Below, in pieces: positions 27,209 to 35,005 of a stretch of 46,857 bases of DNA. The position numbers and the translations under genes were made by a program. The notes below the pieces were generated by a model, which ran no database searches, was not told the DNA's origin, and worked only from the letters and a program-made list of their open reading frames with translations. This stretch comes from Microbacteriaceae bacterium (GTDB lineage: Bacteria; Actinomycetota; Actinomycetes; Actinomycetales; Microbacteriaceae): assembly GCA_947453465.1 (NCBI GenBank), contig CANGGL010000006.1:1-46857 (forward strand), written 5' to 3'. How positions within the stretch are numbered: the stretch's first letter is position 1; each line of letters starts with the position of its first letter.

Positions 27209-27940
27209 CTACTTGCGCTTAGTCGAGTTCTTGCGCTTGGTGATGTCGTATTCGAGGCGGTTCAAGAACATGGTTGCCACCGAAACCGCGATCACCGAGA
27301 CAAAGGCCAGGCCGGCAATCATTAGGAAGACCGCGATCATGCGACCCTCAAACGTGACCGGGTAATAGTCGCCATAACCAACCGTTGCCAGGGTCACAAA
27401 GGCCCACCAGGTTGCATCACCAAACTGCTTGATGTTGGCGCCTGGGGCTAGGTGCTCGGCTTCATAAACGCCAAGTGCACAAACATAAATGAGCAGTGGC
27501 AAAATCAACCCGACATAGATGTTGATGCGAGCACTCAGGGTCTTGCCAACGCGAGACAAAAAGCCGAGGGCAATCACCACACGAAACATTCTGAAGGCTC
27601 TGAAGAACGGTAGAACCAGCGAGACAAGCTCGATTGCGTTGGCTCGTAGAAACCGACCTTTTTGGTTGCTCAAGATAAAGCGAGCTAGAAAGTCGACGAT
27701 AAAGATGCCCCAGATGACGTCAGACATGGCGACGAAGTCGAAGAGCACAACGCTGGTCCAGTGACCCAGGACCTCCATTGAATAGAGGCCCAAATACACC
27801 AAAGCCAAAATGGCCAACGGAATAGTCGACCAACGCTCCCATACGTGAACAGCGTGCTCAGCTCGAGTCTCGGTCTCGCCATCGTTCAAAAAGTCAATGG
27901 TGTCTTTACCGTTTAGCGGGTTCCCCTGTGTTGGTGCCAT
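27209..27940 (-). CDS. Six-helix voltage-gated-type potassium channel
   Basis: This 243-aa ion channel subunit would assemble as a tetramer in the cytoplasmic membrane. It has an S1-S4-like module with a short Arg repeat (FFRAFRMFRVV), then S5, a pore loop with the canonical K+ filter in TLATVGYGDYYPVT, and S6 (MIAVFLMIAGLAFVSVIAVSVATMFL). The basic C-terminus (KRKNSTKRK) is very short, with no RCK or cyclic-nucleotide domain. A TAGATT hexamer 6 nt before the ATG, without a Shine-Dalgarno, suggests a leaderless transcript. A divergent paralogue with an altered filter lies at 44845. Confidence 0.92.
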   Translation of the reverse strand: MAPTQGNPLNGKDTIDFLNDGETETRAEHAVHVWERWSTIPLAILALVYLGLYSMEVLGHWTSVVLFDFVAMSDVIWGIFIVDFLARFILSNQKGRFLRANAIELVSLVLPFFRAFRMFRVVIALGFLSRVGKTLSARINIYVGLILPLLIYVCALGVYEAEHLAPGANIKQFGDATWWAFVTLATVGYGDYYPVTFEGRMIAVFLMIAGLAFVSVIAVSVATMFLNRLEYDITKRKNSTKRK

Positions 27941-27946
27941 AGAACT

Positions 27947-27952
27947 AATCTA
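27947..27952 (-). promoter_or_regulatory. Predicted -10 of leaderless channel gene
   Basis: TAGATT on the minus strand is followed by AGTTCT and the ATG at 27940. There is no Shine-Dalgarno. Confidence 0.4.
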
Positions 27953-27996
27953 CCGGCGACAGGTTTCCGATTGGTTAATCGTCAATTCTGAGCGGC

Positions 27997-29157
27997 TTAC
28001 TTCTTAGGTAGGTAACCCTTTGGGCACTTCGGAGCTGCCCCCGAAACCTTGGTTACCAACTTGCCCTTGGCGCAGGTGATTGTTTGAATTTTCAGAGGCT
28101 TCGAAGCCGGAGCGCCGGCGCGAACCAGTTTGATTGTGGGCTTTGAATAGTGGAACCCCGAGGCTGAAACAAAAATCTTTCCATCTTTGTGCGTGACCTG
28201 GTTGATTGCTGTTTGGGTTGTGCCGTCTTCGCTGATGATGCGCACTTCAAGCTTTGGTGAACTTGAGAGGGTGTTTCCTGGCCACTTGCAGTTGATGTAA
28301 TCGTCGCTCGTCCATAGTTTGAAGAAACCAGTGTTGGCGGCTCCGCTGGCTTTTGAGTGTGGAGACTGAATCGCAAAATCCAACGACTGGGTCGCGTTGT
28401 TCCAACTTGGAGAACCAGCCGAGTTCGAGTTAAAGGCTTGAACTGTGTATCCCTTGTCGCCACAGACAGCCGGCCAATAACCGCGAGTCAGGTCTGAGTC
28501 GCCGTGGTGAACGATGAAGTGCAGTGTTGCACTGTCCACATCGGCTTGAGCTGAGAAGTCCTTCTTGTTTGCCGCCGAATAATCGCTGTAGAAGGAAACT
28601 GGAGTGCCCTTGCCCTCAAACATCCAGGTGTTGCCGCCCTTGATTTTGGTCTGTGAGAAGTCAGAGTCTTCGGCCACGAGCTGGACATTCTGTGGGATGA
28701 GGTAACTGGTGCGGATCTTGAATCGGACATGGGTTTGCAAGAGGTTGGCAGATTCAACACTCGGTCGCAGAGATGCGCCGTAGTGCAAGGCGCCATCGGG
28801 GGCCTTGAAGATGACATATTTGGGTGACTGAAGTGGCACATCGAGCGATGCGCTGGCTGCATTCCCATCTACCGTCGCGGTCCAGATGGATTGCTGAATT
28901 TTGAGGGGGTTGTCGTTTTGGCCAACCATCGCTGACAGCGGGGTGTTGGTTGAAGTGGCGGCGACGTACGCGCCGCTCTTGCTGATGAAGCCAAAGGATT
29001 CTATGCAGTCAAGCTCGGCCGGTGTGACGCAGGGTACCAAGTGGTACTCGGTAGAGCCGCTGAAGTCTTTTGCACCGTCAGCGGCAGTGGCTGAGACGGC
29101 TCCGGAAATAGAGATAACAAGTGCAAAAACTGCTGCTGTGGCAATGGATAGTTTCAT
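27997..29157 (-). CDS. Secreted protein with Cys/Lys C-terminal module, 386 aa
   Basis: The function is unknown. The start is set at 29157 (MKLSIATAAVFAL...), preceded by GGGGGAAAA, not the track's 29196. It has a Sec signal peptide ending near SATAA, a body of about 270 residues with no recognised domain, then a C-terminal beta-rich segment (ASGFHYSKPTIKLV). The last residues form the tail ITCAKGKLV...KCPKGYLPKK. The same segment-plus-tail occurs in the seven tandem paralogues and in the 35006 gene, although the N-terminal parts are not alike. It is divergent from the small secreted gene at 29231. The product is probably exported and surface-associated; whether the tail is an anchoring signal is untested. 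Confidence 0.82.
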   Translation of the reverse strand: MKLSIATAAVFALVISISGAVSATAADGAKDFSGSTEYHLVPCVTPAELDCIESFGFISKSGAYVAATSTNTPLSAMVGQNDNPLKIQQSIWTATVDGNAASASLDVPLQSPKYVIFKAPDGALHYGASLRPSVESANLLQTHVRFKIRTSYLIPQNVQLVAEDSDFSQTKIKGGNTWMFEGKGTPVSFYSDYSAANKKDFSAQADVDSATLHFIVHHGDSDLTRGYWPAVCGDKGYTVQAFNSNSAGSPSWNNATQSLDFAIQSPHSKASGAANTGFFKLWTSDDYINCKWPGNTLSSSPKLEVRIISEDGTTQTAINQVTHKDGKIFVSASGFHYSKPTIKLVRAGAPASKPLKIQTITCAKGKLVTKVSGAAPKCPKGYLPKK

Positions 29158-29230
29158 TTTTCCCCCGGAGGCAAATCTAACATTGGCACCTCCCAATGGA
29201 CTGCCGCTAATCTAATCCCTGGGGGTTTAG
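29158..29230. promoter_or_regulatory. Divergent promoter region with a G5 tract facing each gene
   Basis: In these 73 bp each flanking start is preceded by GGGGG: GGGGG-AAAA-ATG on the minus strand (29157) and GGGGG-TTTAG-TTG on the plus strand (29231). TTAGAT on the minus strand and TAATCT (29208-29213) on the plus strand resemble -10 elements upstream of the tracts. Confidence 0.5.
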
Positions 29231-29722
29231 TTGCGATACAAATCAAAGGCACGGGCAGTGTTTGCTGCATTCTTGACGATTCTCGCCACGCTGTCACCGA
29301 TTTCGATCGCCCCAGCCCAAGCTGGCCTAAGCACCTTTTACTTGAACAGCAAGCCCGGCTGCTATTCGTTCACCGTGCCGGCCGAAGACAATTACGCCAT
29401 CGAGAACACTCGATACAAACTGCTCTTTAGAGGCAGCTGCGATGATGATCACCACATCCAAATAATTTATTCGGGCCCAATCAAGACCAAAAACGGTTCT
29501 TCGGCAACCGAGACTCAGGTCTATAAGGCATGTGAGGCCTATTACAAGAAGGTTGTGGGCACGACTCCACCGACCACGATTCAAAATAAGAAGCCTTACT
29601 TGCGCTATTGGTGGCCAGATGCCGGGCTTGAAACCCTGAAGTACAACAACAAGATTGTTTGCTACGTGCACCAGGCTGACAAAACTTATACGAATTACGC
29701 CATCATGATTGGCGGCTACTAA
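29231..29722 (+). CDS. Small secreted protein of unknown function, 163 aa
   Basis: I do not recognise a domain. The TTG start at 29231 lies 5 nt after a GGGGG tract. The N-terminus is a signal peptide (AVFAAFLTILATLSPISIAPAQA). The mature part of about 130 residues is rich in Tyr and Lys and has four cysteines, in KPGCYSF, RGSCDDD, YKACEAYY and KIVCYVH, which could form two disulfides. Its TAA overlaps the ATG of the DUF4436-like gene by one base, so it is coupled to two membrane proteins of that family and may work with them outside the membrane (inference). Confidence 0.78.
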   Translation: MRYKSKARAVFAAFLTILATLSPISIAPAQAGLSTFYLNSKPGCYSFTVPAEDNYAIENTRYKLLFRGSCDDDHHIQIIYSGPIKTKNGSSATETQVYKACEAYYKKVVGTTPPTTIQNKKPYLRYWWPDAGLETLKYNNKIVCYVHQADKTYTNYAIMIGGY

Positions 29723-30705
29723 TGGCTAAGAAGCACTTCAAGCGCATTGGTTTTGCGGCCGGTTCCCTGTCAGTTTTAGCCGCTTTTCTACTACTGCTCT
29801 TTTCTGCCGGATCATCCACTTATGCCGCCACGCCAGCATTAGATCGCGACTACACAAAAACTGGCACACCAACCGGCGGTAAAGATGTGGTTAGCCTCGA
29901 GCTTGCCGTCACCAACGTTGACCCAAACTCTTCGGCCTTCGCCATCATCGCAACCCCGCGTCTAGCAGGCAGTTATGGCTCGGTGCTCGGCAACGGCTCG
30001 CTAGTTGAAACCCCTCTTCAGTTTGTCTTTGACGCCTATTCGGGTCAGGGTCGCTGGAGCAACGACGTTGCCGAGATAGCCGGTGGCATGGACATCGCCC
30101 TCAAGTTATTCGGTGATGTTCGCGACTATCCGTTCGACCGCTACAACTCATACCTGATTTCAACCGCTTCAGACATCAGCACTAAGAACCCGGCTCAAAC
30201 CGGCCTCTATATGCAAGACAGTAAAGAGGTTGTGCCCGGCTTCAAAGTTGCCAGCGAACTATTTTCAGTTTCAGCCGACGATAAGGCCAGCAAGAAACTT
30301 ATCGCCAGCACCATCGAAAGAGAACAGGTGATTGGCATCACCGGTGTGAAGTGGACGATTGAACGCAGCTTCGACACCGTTCTAACCGTGCTGCTCATGG
30401 CCTTGCTGATGATTCTCGGCGCCGTGGTCAGCACGCTCATCACAATTGCAATCATCCGTGGCAAACGCCCGCCTTCACTAAACTCGCTTGGTTGGCTGGC
30501 AGCGTTCTTGTTTGCAATGTTCTCGCTGCGCACCCAGTTGCCGGGCAACCCGCCAAACGGCATCCTCTTTGATCTCTGGGTTTTCTATCCGGTGGTTCTA
30601 GTGCTCGTGCTGCTCATCGCGGTCACCGTCACCTCGTGGATTCTTCGCGACGACTGGGACATGGCCAACCCGGTGGTTGCGATTCGCGGCAAGCGAGACG
30701 AATAG
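29722..30705 (+). CDS. DUF4436-like membrane protein, first copy
   Basis: This 327-aa protein has an N-terminal hydrophobic segment (residues 12-35), an extracytoplasmic beta-rich domain of about 170 residues containing VRDYPFDRYNSY, and three C-terminal helices. The loop IRGKRPPSLNSLGWLAAFLF and the FSLRTQLPGNPPNGILFDLWVF stretch match what I recall of DUF4436 proteins. The function of the family is unknown. The start overlaps the preceding stop (TAATG), and its own TAG overlaps a GTG start of a second copy (TAGTG), so the three genes form one coupled unit. Confidence 0.82.
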   Translation: MAKKHFKRIGFAAGSLSVLAAFLLLLFSAGSSTYAATPALDRDYTKTGTPTGGKDVVSLELAVTNVDPNSSAFAIIATPRLAGSYGSVLGNGSLVETPLQFVFDAYSGQGRWSNDVAEIAGGMDIALKLFGDVRDYPFDRYNSYLISTASDISTKNPAQTGLYMQDSKEVVPGFKVASELFSVSADDKASKKLIASTIEREQVIGITGVKWTIERSFDTVLTVLLMALLMILGAVVSTLITIAIIRGKRPPSLNSLGWLAAFLFAMFSLRTQLPGNPPNGILFDLWVFYPVVLVLVLLIAVTVTSWILRDDWDMANPVVAIRGKRDE

Positions 30706-31730
30706 TGCGCAACCTTTTCGGTCACACCCGTGCCACTCGTCTGCCTGGGCTGCTCCTAGTCATCTCGACTATCTTGCTCGCGATCTATGGACTGTTCGCC
30801 GCTGGCTTGCAGACCACCCCGGTGAGCGTCGACAAACATCTCGCCGACAACCGCACCGACATTTGCACCCCCAAATATGTCGAGGGTCTTGACCCAGAGT
30901 TCATTTCAGAGAACGGTTGCCCGAGCGTGGTTCAGGCGCTGGTCACCTTCGACAAGGTTGACGTGGTAAGCGCGAAGCAGGCAAACCTTCGCATCCGCTT
31001 GTTCCCGGATGGCGACCAAGGCATGTCTCTCCATAACGGCGGCGTGCTGTTCGGTGGCACCCTGCTCAGCTTCGACGGCACCGGCCAAACCAACTTCTAT
31101 TTGAACGCGGATGAATGGGCTCAGGCTCAGACGGCGACGGTGCCCCTCAAAAATATGGCGGCCCTATCGGGATATCCGTTCGACAAATATGACGGCAACT
31201 TTTCGATGCTTCTGCAGAGCACCGAAACCGGAGAAACTCTGCCGCTCTGGTTGACCGCGAGCCCGACCGAGGTTCCCGGATACTCGGTGACGTTGAAGAA
31301 GGTGCCGCAACCCGAAGACATGGGCAGGGTTGTTTCGGCCAATACCGTCGGCTATGGCAAGCTCGATTTTCACATCGAACGCTCAACCAGCGACATCTTC
31401 CAGGTAATGCTGCTGATGTTCGTCTTGTTGGTTGGTGCCGCCTCAGCCGCGCTAACCACCTGGTTTATTGTTCGCGGGCACCGTCCACCATCGCTTGGCA
31501 TCCTGGCTTGGTTGGCAACTTATCTGTTCTCACTAATCCAAGTTCGCAATCAGTTTCCGGGCAGTCCGCCACTCGGTCTGAACCTCGACCGCTTCTTTAC
31601 CTTCCCGGCGATTGCGCTTGTGCTGGTCTTCATCCTCATCACCGCTTGGGCCTGGCTTCACCGCGCTGACTGGGATATGGGAAATAACGATGATGACAAA
31701 ACCGTAGATGTGCCAGAGCGGGTTGGATAA
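30705..31730 (+). CDS. DUF4436-like membrane protein, second copy
   Basis: This 341-aa protein is a diverged paralogue of the preceding gene. The start is GTG 30705 (MRNLFGHTRATRLPGLLLV), which overlaps the previous stop; the track's 30636 lies inside the upstream gene. It shares the topology: one N-terminal helix, an external domain with LSGYPFDKYDGNF, and three C-terminal helices with VRGHRPPSLGILAWLATYLF and FPGSPPLGLNLDRFF. The external parts differ strongly between the copies, which may mean a heterodimer or different ligands. It ends 30 nt before the first long paralogue of the secreted family. Confidence 0.82.
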   Translation: MRNLFGHTRATRLPGLLLVISTILLAIYGLFAAGLQTTPVSVDKHLADNRTDICTPKYVEGLDPEFISENGCPSVVQALVTFDKVDVVSAKQANLRIRLFPDGDQGMSLHNGGVLFGGTLLSFDGTGQTNFYLNADEWAQAQTATVPLKNMAALSGYPFDKYDGNFSMLLQSTETGETLPLWLTASPTEVPGYSVTLKKVPQPEDMGRVVSANTVGYGKLDFHIERSTSDIFQVMLLMFVLLVGAASAALTTWFIVRGHRPPSLGILAWLATYLFSLIQVRNQFPGSPPLGLNLDRFFTFPAIALVLVFILITAWAWLHRADWDMGNNDDDKTVDVPERVG

Positions 31731-31751
31731 ACTCAAAACACAGTAGTTTTC

Positions 31752-31760
31752 GGGGGAAAA
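31752..31760 (+). promoter_or_regulatory. G5-A4 leader in front of the first tandem paralogue
   Basis: GGGGGAAAA lies directly before the ATG at 31761. The identical nine bases precede the starts at 29157 (minus) and 44545. GGGGG could pair with the anti-Shine-Dalgarno CCUCC through a central G-U wobble. Confidence 0.55.
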
Positions 31761-33338
31761 ATGAATAAAATCGTCCGCATCGCGGCCATCATCTCGGCAC
31801 TCGTTCTGGTTCCAGCATTGCCGTCTTTCGCCGCTGGCTTTGTTCCTACTGGAATAAATGAAGACAAGACCGGGAAGGTCGCATTCACAGTCGAAGACCT
31901 GCCTGATGGCGCCCCTTGGATTTCGCTAGCAACTGCGCAAGATGCGCCGGGCACATCACCGACAAACTCGAGCACAATGTGTCACAGCTTCACGAAGGAT
32001 GACTGTGCCACAAGTACTAACATGTTTGGAACCGCGATCATGCCGGTCTGCGGCGAAATAGTTGAAAACTGCATCGCAGGGCTCAAGATTTACAAGGTCG
32101 GCGAAGAGCCGGTTGCCGCTAAGTTCATCAAACAAGTTCAAGGTTTTACTTTCCCAAGTGAGCCACAGTACGGGAATCCGCAAGGATCAACACCTTCGGT
32201 GTGGGAATCAAACGTCGTAAACGCGGGTGGATCAACAAAGTATGTTGTCAGCCCACACATCAACTTCAGTATTACGGCCGGCAGACTTCATTATGCAAAT
32301 TTTTCGGCAAACGTCTTTCCGATTGTCGACAAATTTGCAGCCAACTTCAGGCCATCGGATATTCGTACTGTTACAGAAAATGGCTATCGAGTTTCAAATC
32401 ACGACAACGGTGAAAACACAGGAAATGATCTTTGCGCGGCTACCGAAACTGGCTGGTGCGCCTATCGTTCAGACTTTGCCCCGAACACTCGCGTGGAGCT
32501 CGACTTGAAGCTTTCAAACGCCGTCACCGGTTGGCTTCACGGGCGTCTCACTGCTCCTGAGATTGAAGTGACCAATATCGATGGCAACTTCAATGCCGTT
32601 TCAATTACAGGGAACCCAGTAGAAATCCCGATGATGTACGCCGTGATTGACAAATCAAAGGCATCCGCAGCAGTGCAGGATGCCCTTTCTAGAGGAAACA
32701 ATTCTTGGGGTGGCCTTCACCAAAACGGTGAGCTGTGGCGCAAATACTCGAGCGATAACAGTCTTGCACGCACGCTAATTCCAGAGGTGGCGGCCTCAAT
32801 TAAAGACACCGCCGCTGACAGCAACACCAGCTGGCAAGTGAAGTCGATCCAGACCCAAGGCTACGAAAACGAATGTCTTAAAGACACGAGTCGTTTGATT
32901 GGCCTAGTAACCACTAATGCAATGGCCTATGCTGGCGGGGCACCTGCTTGGGAAAATAACACACTCGCTTACGAAGTGGCCGGCCTCCACTACATGCCAG
33001 ACGGCAAGACCGCTGTCGAGGGAACCTATGATTTGGCGATCCGAAGTGATACTGCACGCTGCTTGTATGGCTTCAGCAAGGCGCCAATTTCCGCGACGAT
33101 CAACGTCACCGGGGCTAATGGAGAGACCAAGACCGCTACGACTGTAGTAAATGAAAAAGACGGTTGGCTCAAGCTCGCCGCTTACGGTTTCACGTTCAGC
33201 TCGCCAACGATCTCAGTGAAGCTAAGCCAAGCCAAGGCGCCGGCCAAGAAGACCACAATCTCCTGCGCAAAGGGCAAGCTCGTCAAGAAGGTAACGGCAG
33301 TTGGCCCTAAGTGCCCTGCCGGTTACAAGAAGAAGTAG
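31761..33338 (+). CDS. Tandem secreted paralogue 1 (525 aa, Cys-rich, KKK tail)
   Basis: This is the first of seven related secreted proteins of unknown function. The signal peptide is MNKIVRIAAIISALVLVPALPSFAA. Landmarks shared by all seven are a C-x(7-9)-C pair near residue 75, CGEIVENCI near 95, a CAATETGWC pair near 230, the GWLHGR motif near 256 (followed by P-E-I), and ECLKDTS. Next come VTTNAM, the RCLYGFSKAPISATI block near 432, a beta-rich segment GFTFSSPTISVKL, and the tail CAKGKLVKK...CPAGYKKK. This copy has a G5-A4 leader and heads the array, with gene 2 starting 3 nt after its TAG stop. No catalytic motif, LPXTG or transmembrane anchor is visible. Confidence 0.85.
   Translation: MNKIVRIAAIISALVLVPALPSFAAGFVPTGINEDKTGKVAFTVEDLPDGAPWISLATAQDAPGTSPTNSSTMCHSFTKDDCATSTNMFGTAIMPVCGEIVENCIAGLKIYKVGEEPVAAKFIKQVQGFTFPSEPQYGNPQGSTPSVWESNVVNAGGSTKYVVSPHINFSITAGRLHYANFSANVFPIVDKFAANFRPSDIRTVTENGYRVSNHDNGENTGNDLCAATETGWCAYRSDFAPNTRVELDLKLSNAVTGWLHGRLTAPEIEVTNIDGNFNAVSITGNPVEIPMMYAVIDKSKASAAVQDALSRGNNSWGGLHQNGELWRKYSSDNSLARTLIPEVAASIKDTAADSNTSWQVKSIQTQGYENECLKDTSRLIGLVTTNAMAYAGGAPAWENNTLAYEVAGLHYMPDGKTAVEGTYDLAIRSDTARCLYGFSKAPISATINVTGANGETKTATTVVNEKDGWLKLAAYGFTFSSPTISVKLSQAKAPAKKTTISCAKGKLVKKVTAVGPKCPAGYKKK
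33240..33338 (+). repeat. 99-bp 3'-end repeat, copy in paralogue 1
   Basis: The last 99 bases of this gene and of paralogue 2 (34821-34919) differ at only two positions by eye: one internal a/c and the final base of the stop codon. The upstream parts of the two genes differ widely. This points to recent gene conversion or strong constraint on the tail-coding DNA. Confidence 0.85.
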
Positions 33339-33341
33339 GAC

Positions 33342-34919
33342 ATGAAGAAACTAATCCGCATAGCAGCCGCTGTCGCCGCATTGGCATTGATTCCGGTTCT
33401 TCCGGCTTTCGCGTCAGACTACACCCCGCCAGGCGCAGACGTCACAAAGGGCATGGTCGGCGTTTACATCCCTGACCTGTCTATTGGTGCAATGAATAAT
33501 TCTCTAGTTGTCGACGGTAATTCAGTCCCTGATGCTGCCGGGCTCAGAAAGTTTTGCCCCTCGATGGAAACCGGTGGCTGTGGCCTCACTGGTAACTACT
33601 TTTACAAGGTGATGGCGGTGCTGCCTCCCTGCGGAGCCATTCAGGACAACTGCATCGAATCCGTTGATATTTACAAGGATGGCCAGCAGCCATCGCCCGC
33701 GAAGTACCTCAAGAGTGTCAATGGAATTAGCTTCTCAACTACCCCCGGAATTGGAAATCCAACGGGGTCCACTCCTTCAATTTGGGAAGCAGCGTCCGTA
33801 CCCAATTCCGCAGGATCGACCAAGTATGTCGTTACCCCAGGGCTCAACTACGAGGTCAGGAACGGCAAGTTTACGATCACTAATTTCGGCCTGATGGTTT
33901 CTCCGGTCGTGGATGTTTTAAACGATAATTTCACTCCTGCAAAAATCGGATACAACACCATAAATGGGCAGATAAGCACTCACGTTGAAGATGGAAATAG
34001 GTCAGGAACCATGGAATGCGCGGCAACCGATTCAGGGTACTGTGCTAAAAAGGTGGACTACTCAGACGGAACCAGAGTTCGCGTGTCGCTCCGTCTTTCT
34101 AACAAAGTGACGGGCTGGTTGCACGGTCGTGTCTCAAATCCTTCAATCAGCGTCGAGAAGATATCTGGAGTTTCGAACCGAATCACAATCGATGCAGACC
34201 CAGCCGTCGTGCCGGAAATGTACGCAGAGGTTGATTACCAGGCTCAAACTCCAAGGGTTCAACATGATTTGGATAACATGTACAGCGGCGGAGGAAATGA
34301 CTTCCTCCACAAGACGTGGCGCACGTATCCACCGGAGAGCCCGATGGCATTTGACTTTGTTCAACTCTTTGCTAGCCAGGCAAAAGATACCGTCGCAAAT
34401 GTGAAAACCTCTTGGACAATCGCTTCGTTCGGAGAGGGTACTAGCGACAACGAGTGCCTCAATGACAACTCCAAGTTAGTGGGTGTTGTCACGACCAATG
34501 CGCTTTCGTATGACGGTGGAGCACCACGTTTCGATGGCACTACGTTGAAATATCGAGTAGCTGGACTGCACTGGATGCCGGATGGCAAAACGCCGGTTGA
34601 GGGCACCTATGACCTTACGATGCGAAGTGAAACAGCACGTTGCCTCTATGGATTCAGCAAAGCACCGATCTCGGCATCGATCACTGTCACAGGTGCGAAC
34701 GGGGAATCTAAAGTGGCCACGACCGTGGTTAGCGAAAAGGATGGCTGGCTTCACTTGGCGGCCTATGGGTTCACATTCTCTAGCCCAACTATCTCGGTGA
34801 AACTTAGCCAGGCAGCTGCACCGGCCAAGAAGACCACAATCTCCTGCGCCAAGGGCAAGCTCGTCAAGAAGGTAACGGCAGTTGGCCCTAAGTGCCCTGC
34901 CGGTTACAAGAAGAAGTAA
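33342..34919 (+). CDS. Tandem secreted paralogue 2 (525 aa)
   Basis: It has the same architecture as paralogue 1. The signal peptide is MKKLIRIAAAVAALALIPVLPAFAS, followed by the cysteine pairs FCPSMETGGC, CGAIQDNC and CAATDSGYC. The GWLHGR motif is near residue 256, with ECLNDNS, RCLYGFSKAPISASI and the KKK tail beyond. ATG 33342 is only 3 nt after the previous stop, whose TAG forms part of AAGTAGGA. Ribosomes probably re-initiate after finishing gene 1. It is closest to paralogue 1, sharing a nearly identical 99-bp 3' end. A strong terminator follows, so genes 1 and 2 make one transcription unit. Confidence 0.85.
   Translation: MKKLIRIAAAVAALALIPVLPAFASDYTPPGADVTKGMVGVYIPDLSIGAMNNSLVVDGNSVPDAAGLRKFCPSMETGGCGLTGNYFYKVMAVLPPCGAIQDNCIESVDIYKDGQQPSPAKYLKSVNGISFSTTPGIGNPTGSTPSIWEAASVPNSAGSTKYVVTPGLNYEVRNGKFTITNFGLMVSPVVDVLNDNFTPAKIGYNTINGQISTHVEDGNRSGTMECAATDSGYCAKKVDYSDGTRVRVSLRLSNKVTGWLHGRVSNPSISVEKISGVSNRITIDADPAVVPEMYAEVDYQAQTPRVQHDLDNMYSGGGNDFLHKTWRTYPPESPMAFDFVQLFASQAKDTVANVKTSWTIASFGEGTSDNECLNDNSKLVGVVTTNALSYDGGAPRFDGTTLKYRVAGLHWMPDGKTPVEGTYDLTMRSETARCLYGFSKAPISASITVTGANGESKVATTVVSEKDGWLHLAAYGFTFSSPTISVKLSQAAAPAKKTTISCAKGKLVKKVTAVGPKCPAGYKKK
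34821..34919 (+). repeat. 99-bp 3'-end repeat, copy in paralogue 2
   Basis: This is the partner of 33240-33338, with two mismatches by eye. It encodes the beta-segment end and the two-cysteine lysine tail. Confidence 0.85.
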
Positions 34920-34946
34920 CCAAGCACAGGACGCTCAGTGCCAAAC

Positions 34947-34983
34947 AAGTGATGCCCCGGTCAAATTGACCGGGGCATCACTT
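34947..34983. terminator. Bidirectional terminator after paralogue 2
   Basis: This is a long perfect hairpin. AAGTGATGCCCCGGTC pairs with GACCGGGGCATCACTT around AAATT, followed by TTTTG on the plus strand. It separates paralogue 2 from the convergent minus-strand gene at 35006. Confidence 0.93.
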
Positions 34984-35005
34984 TTGAATCGGGAAAGGGT
35001 TCGAT

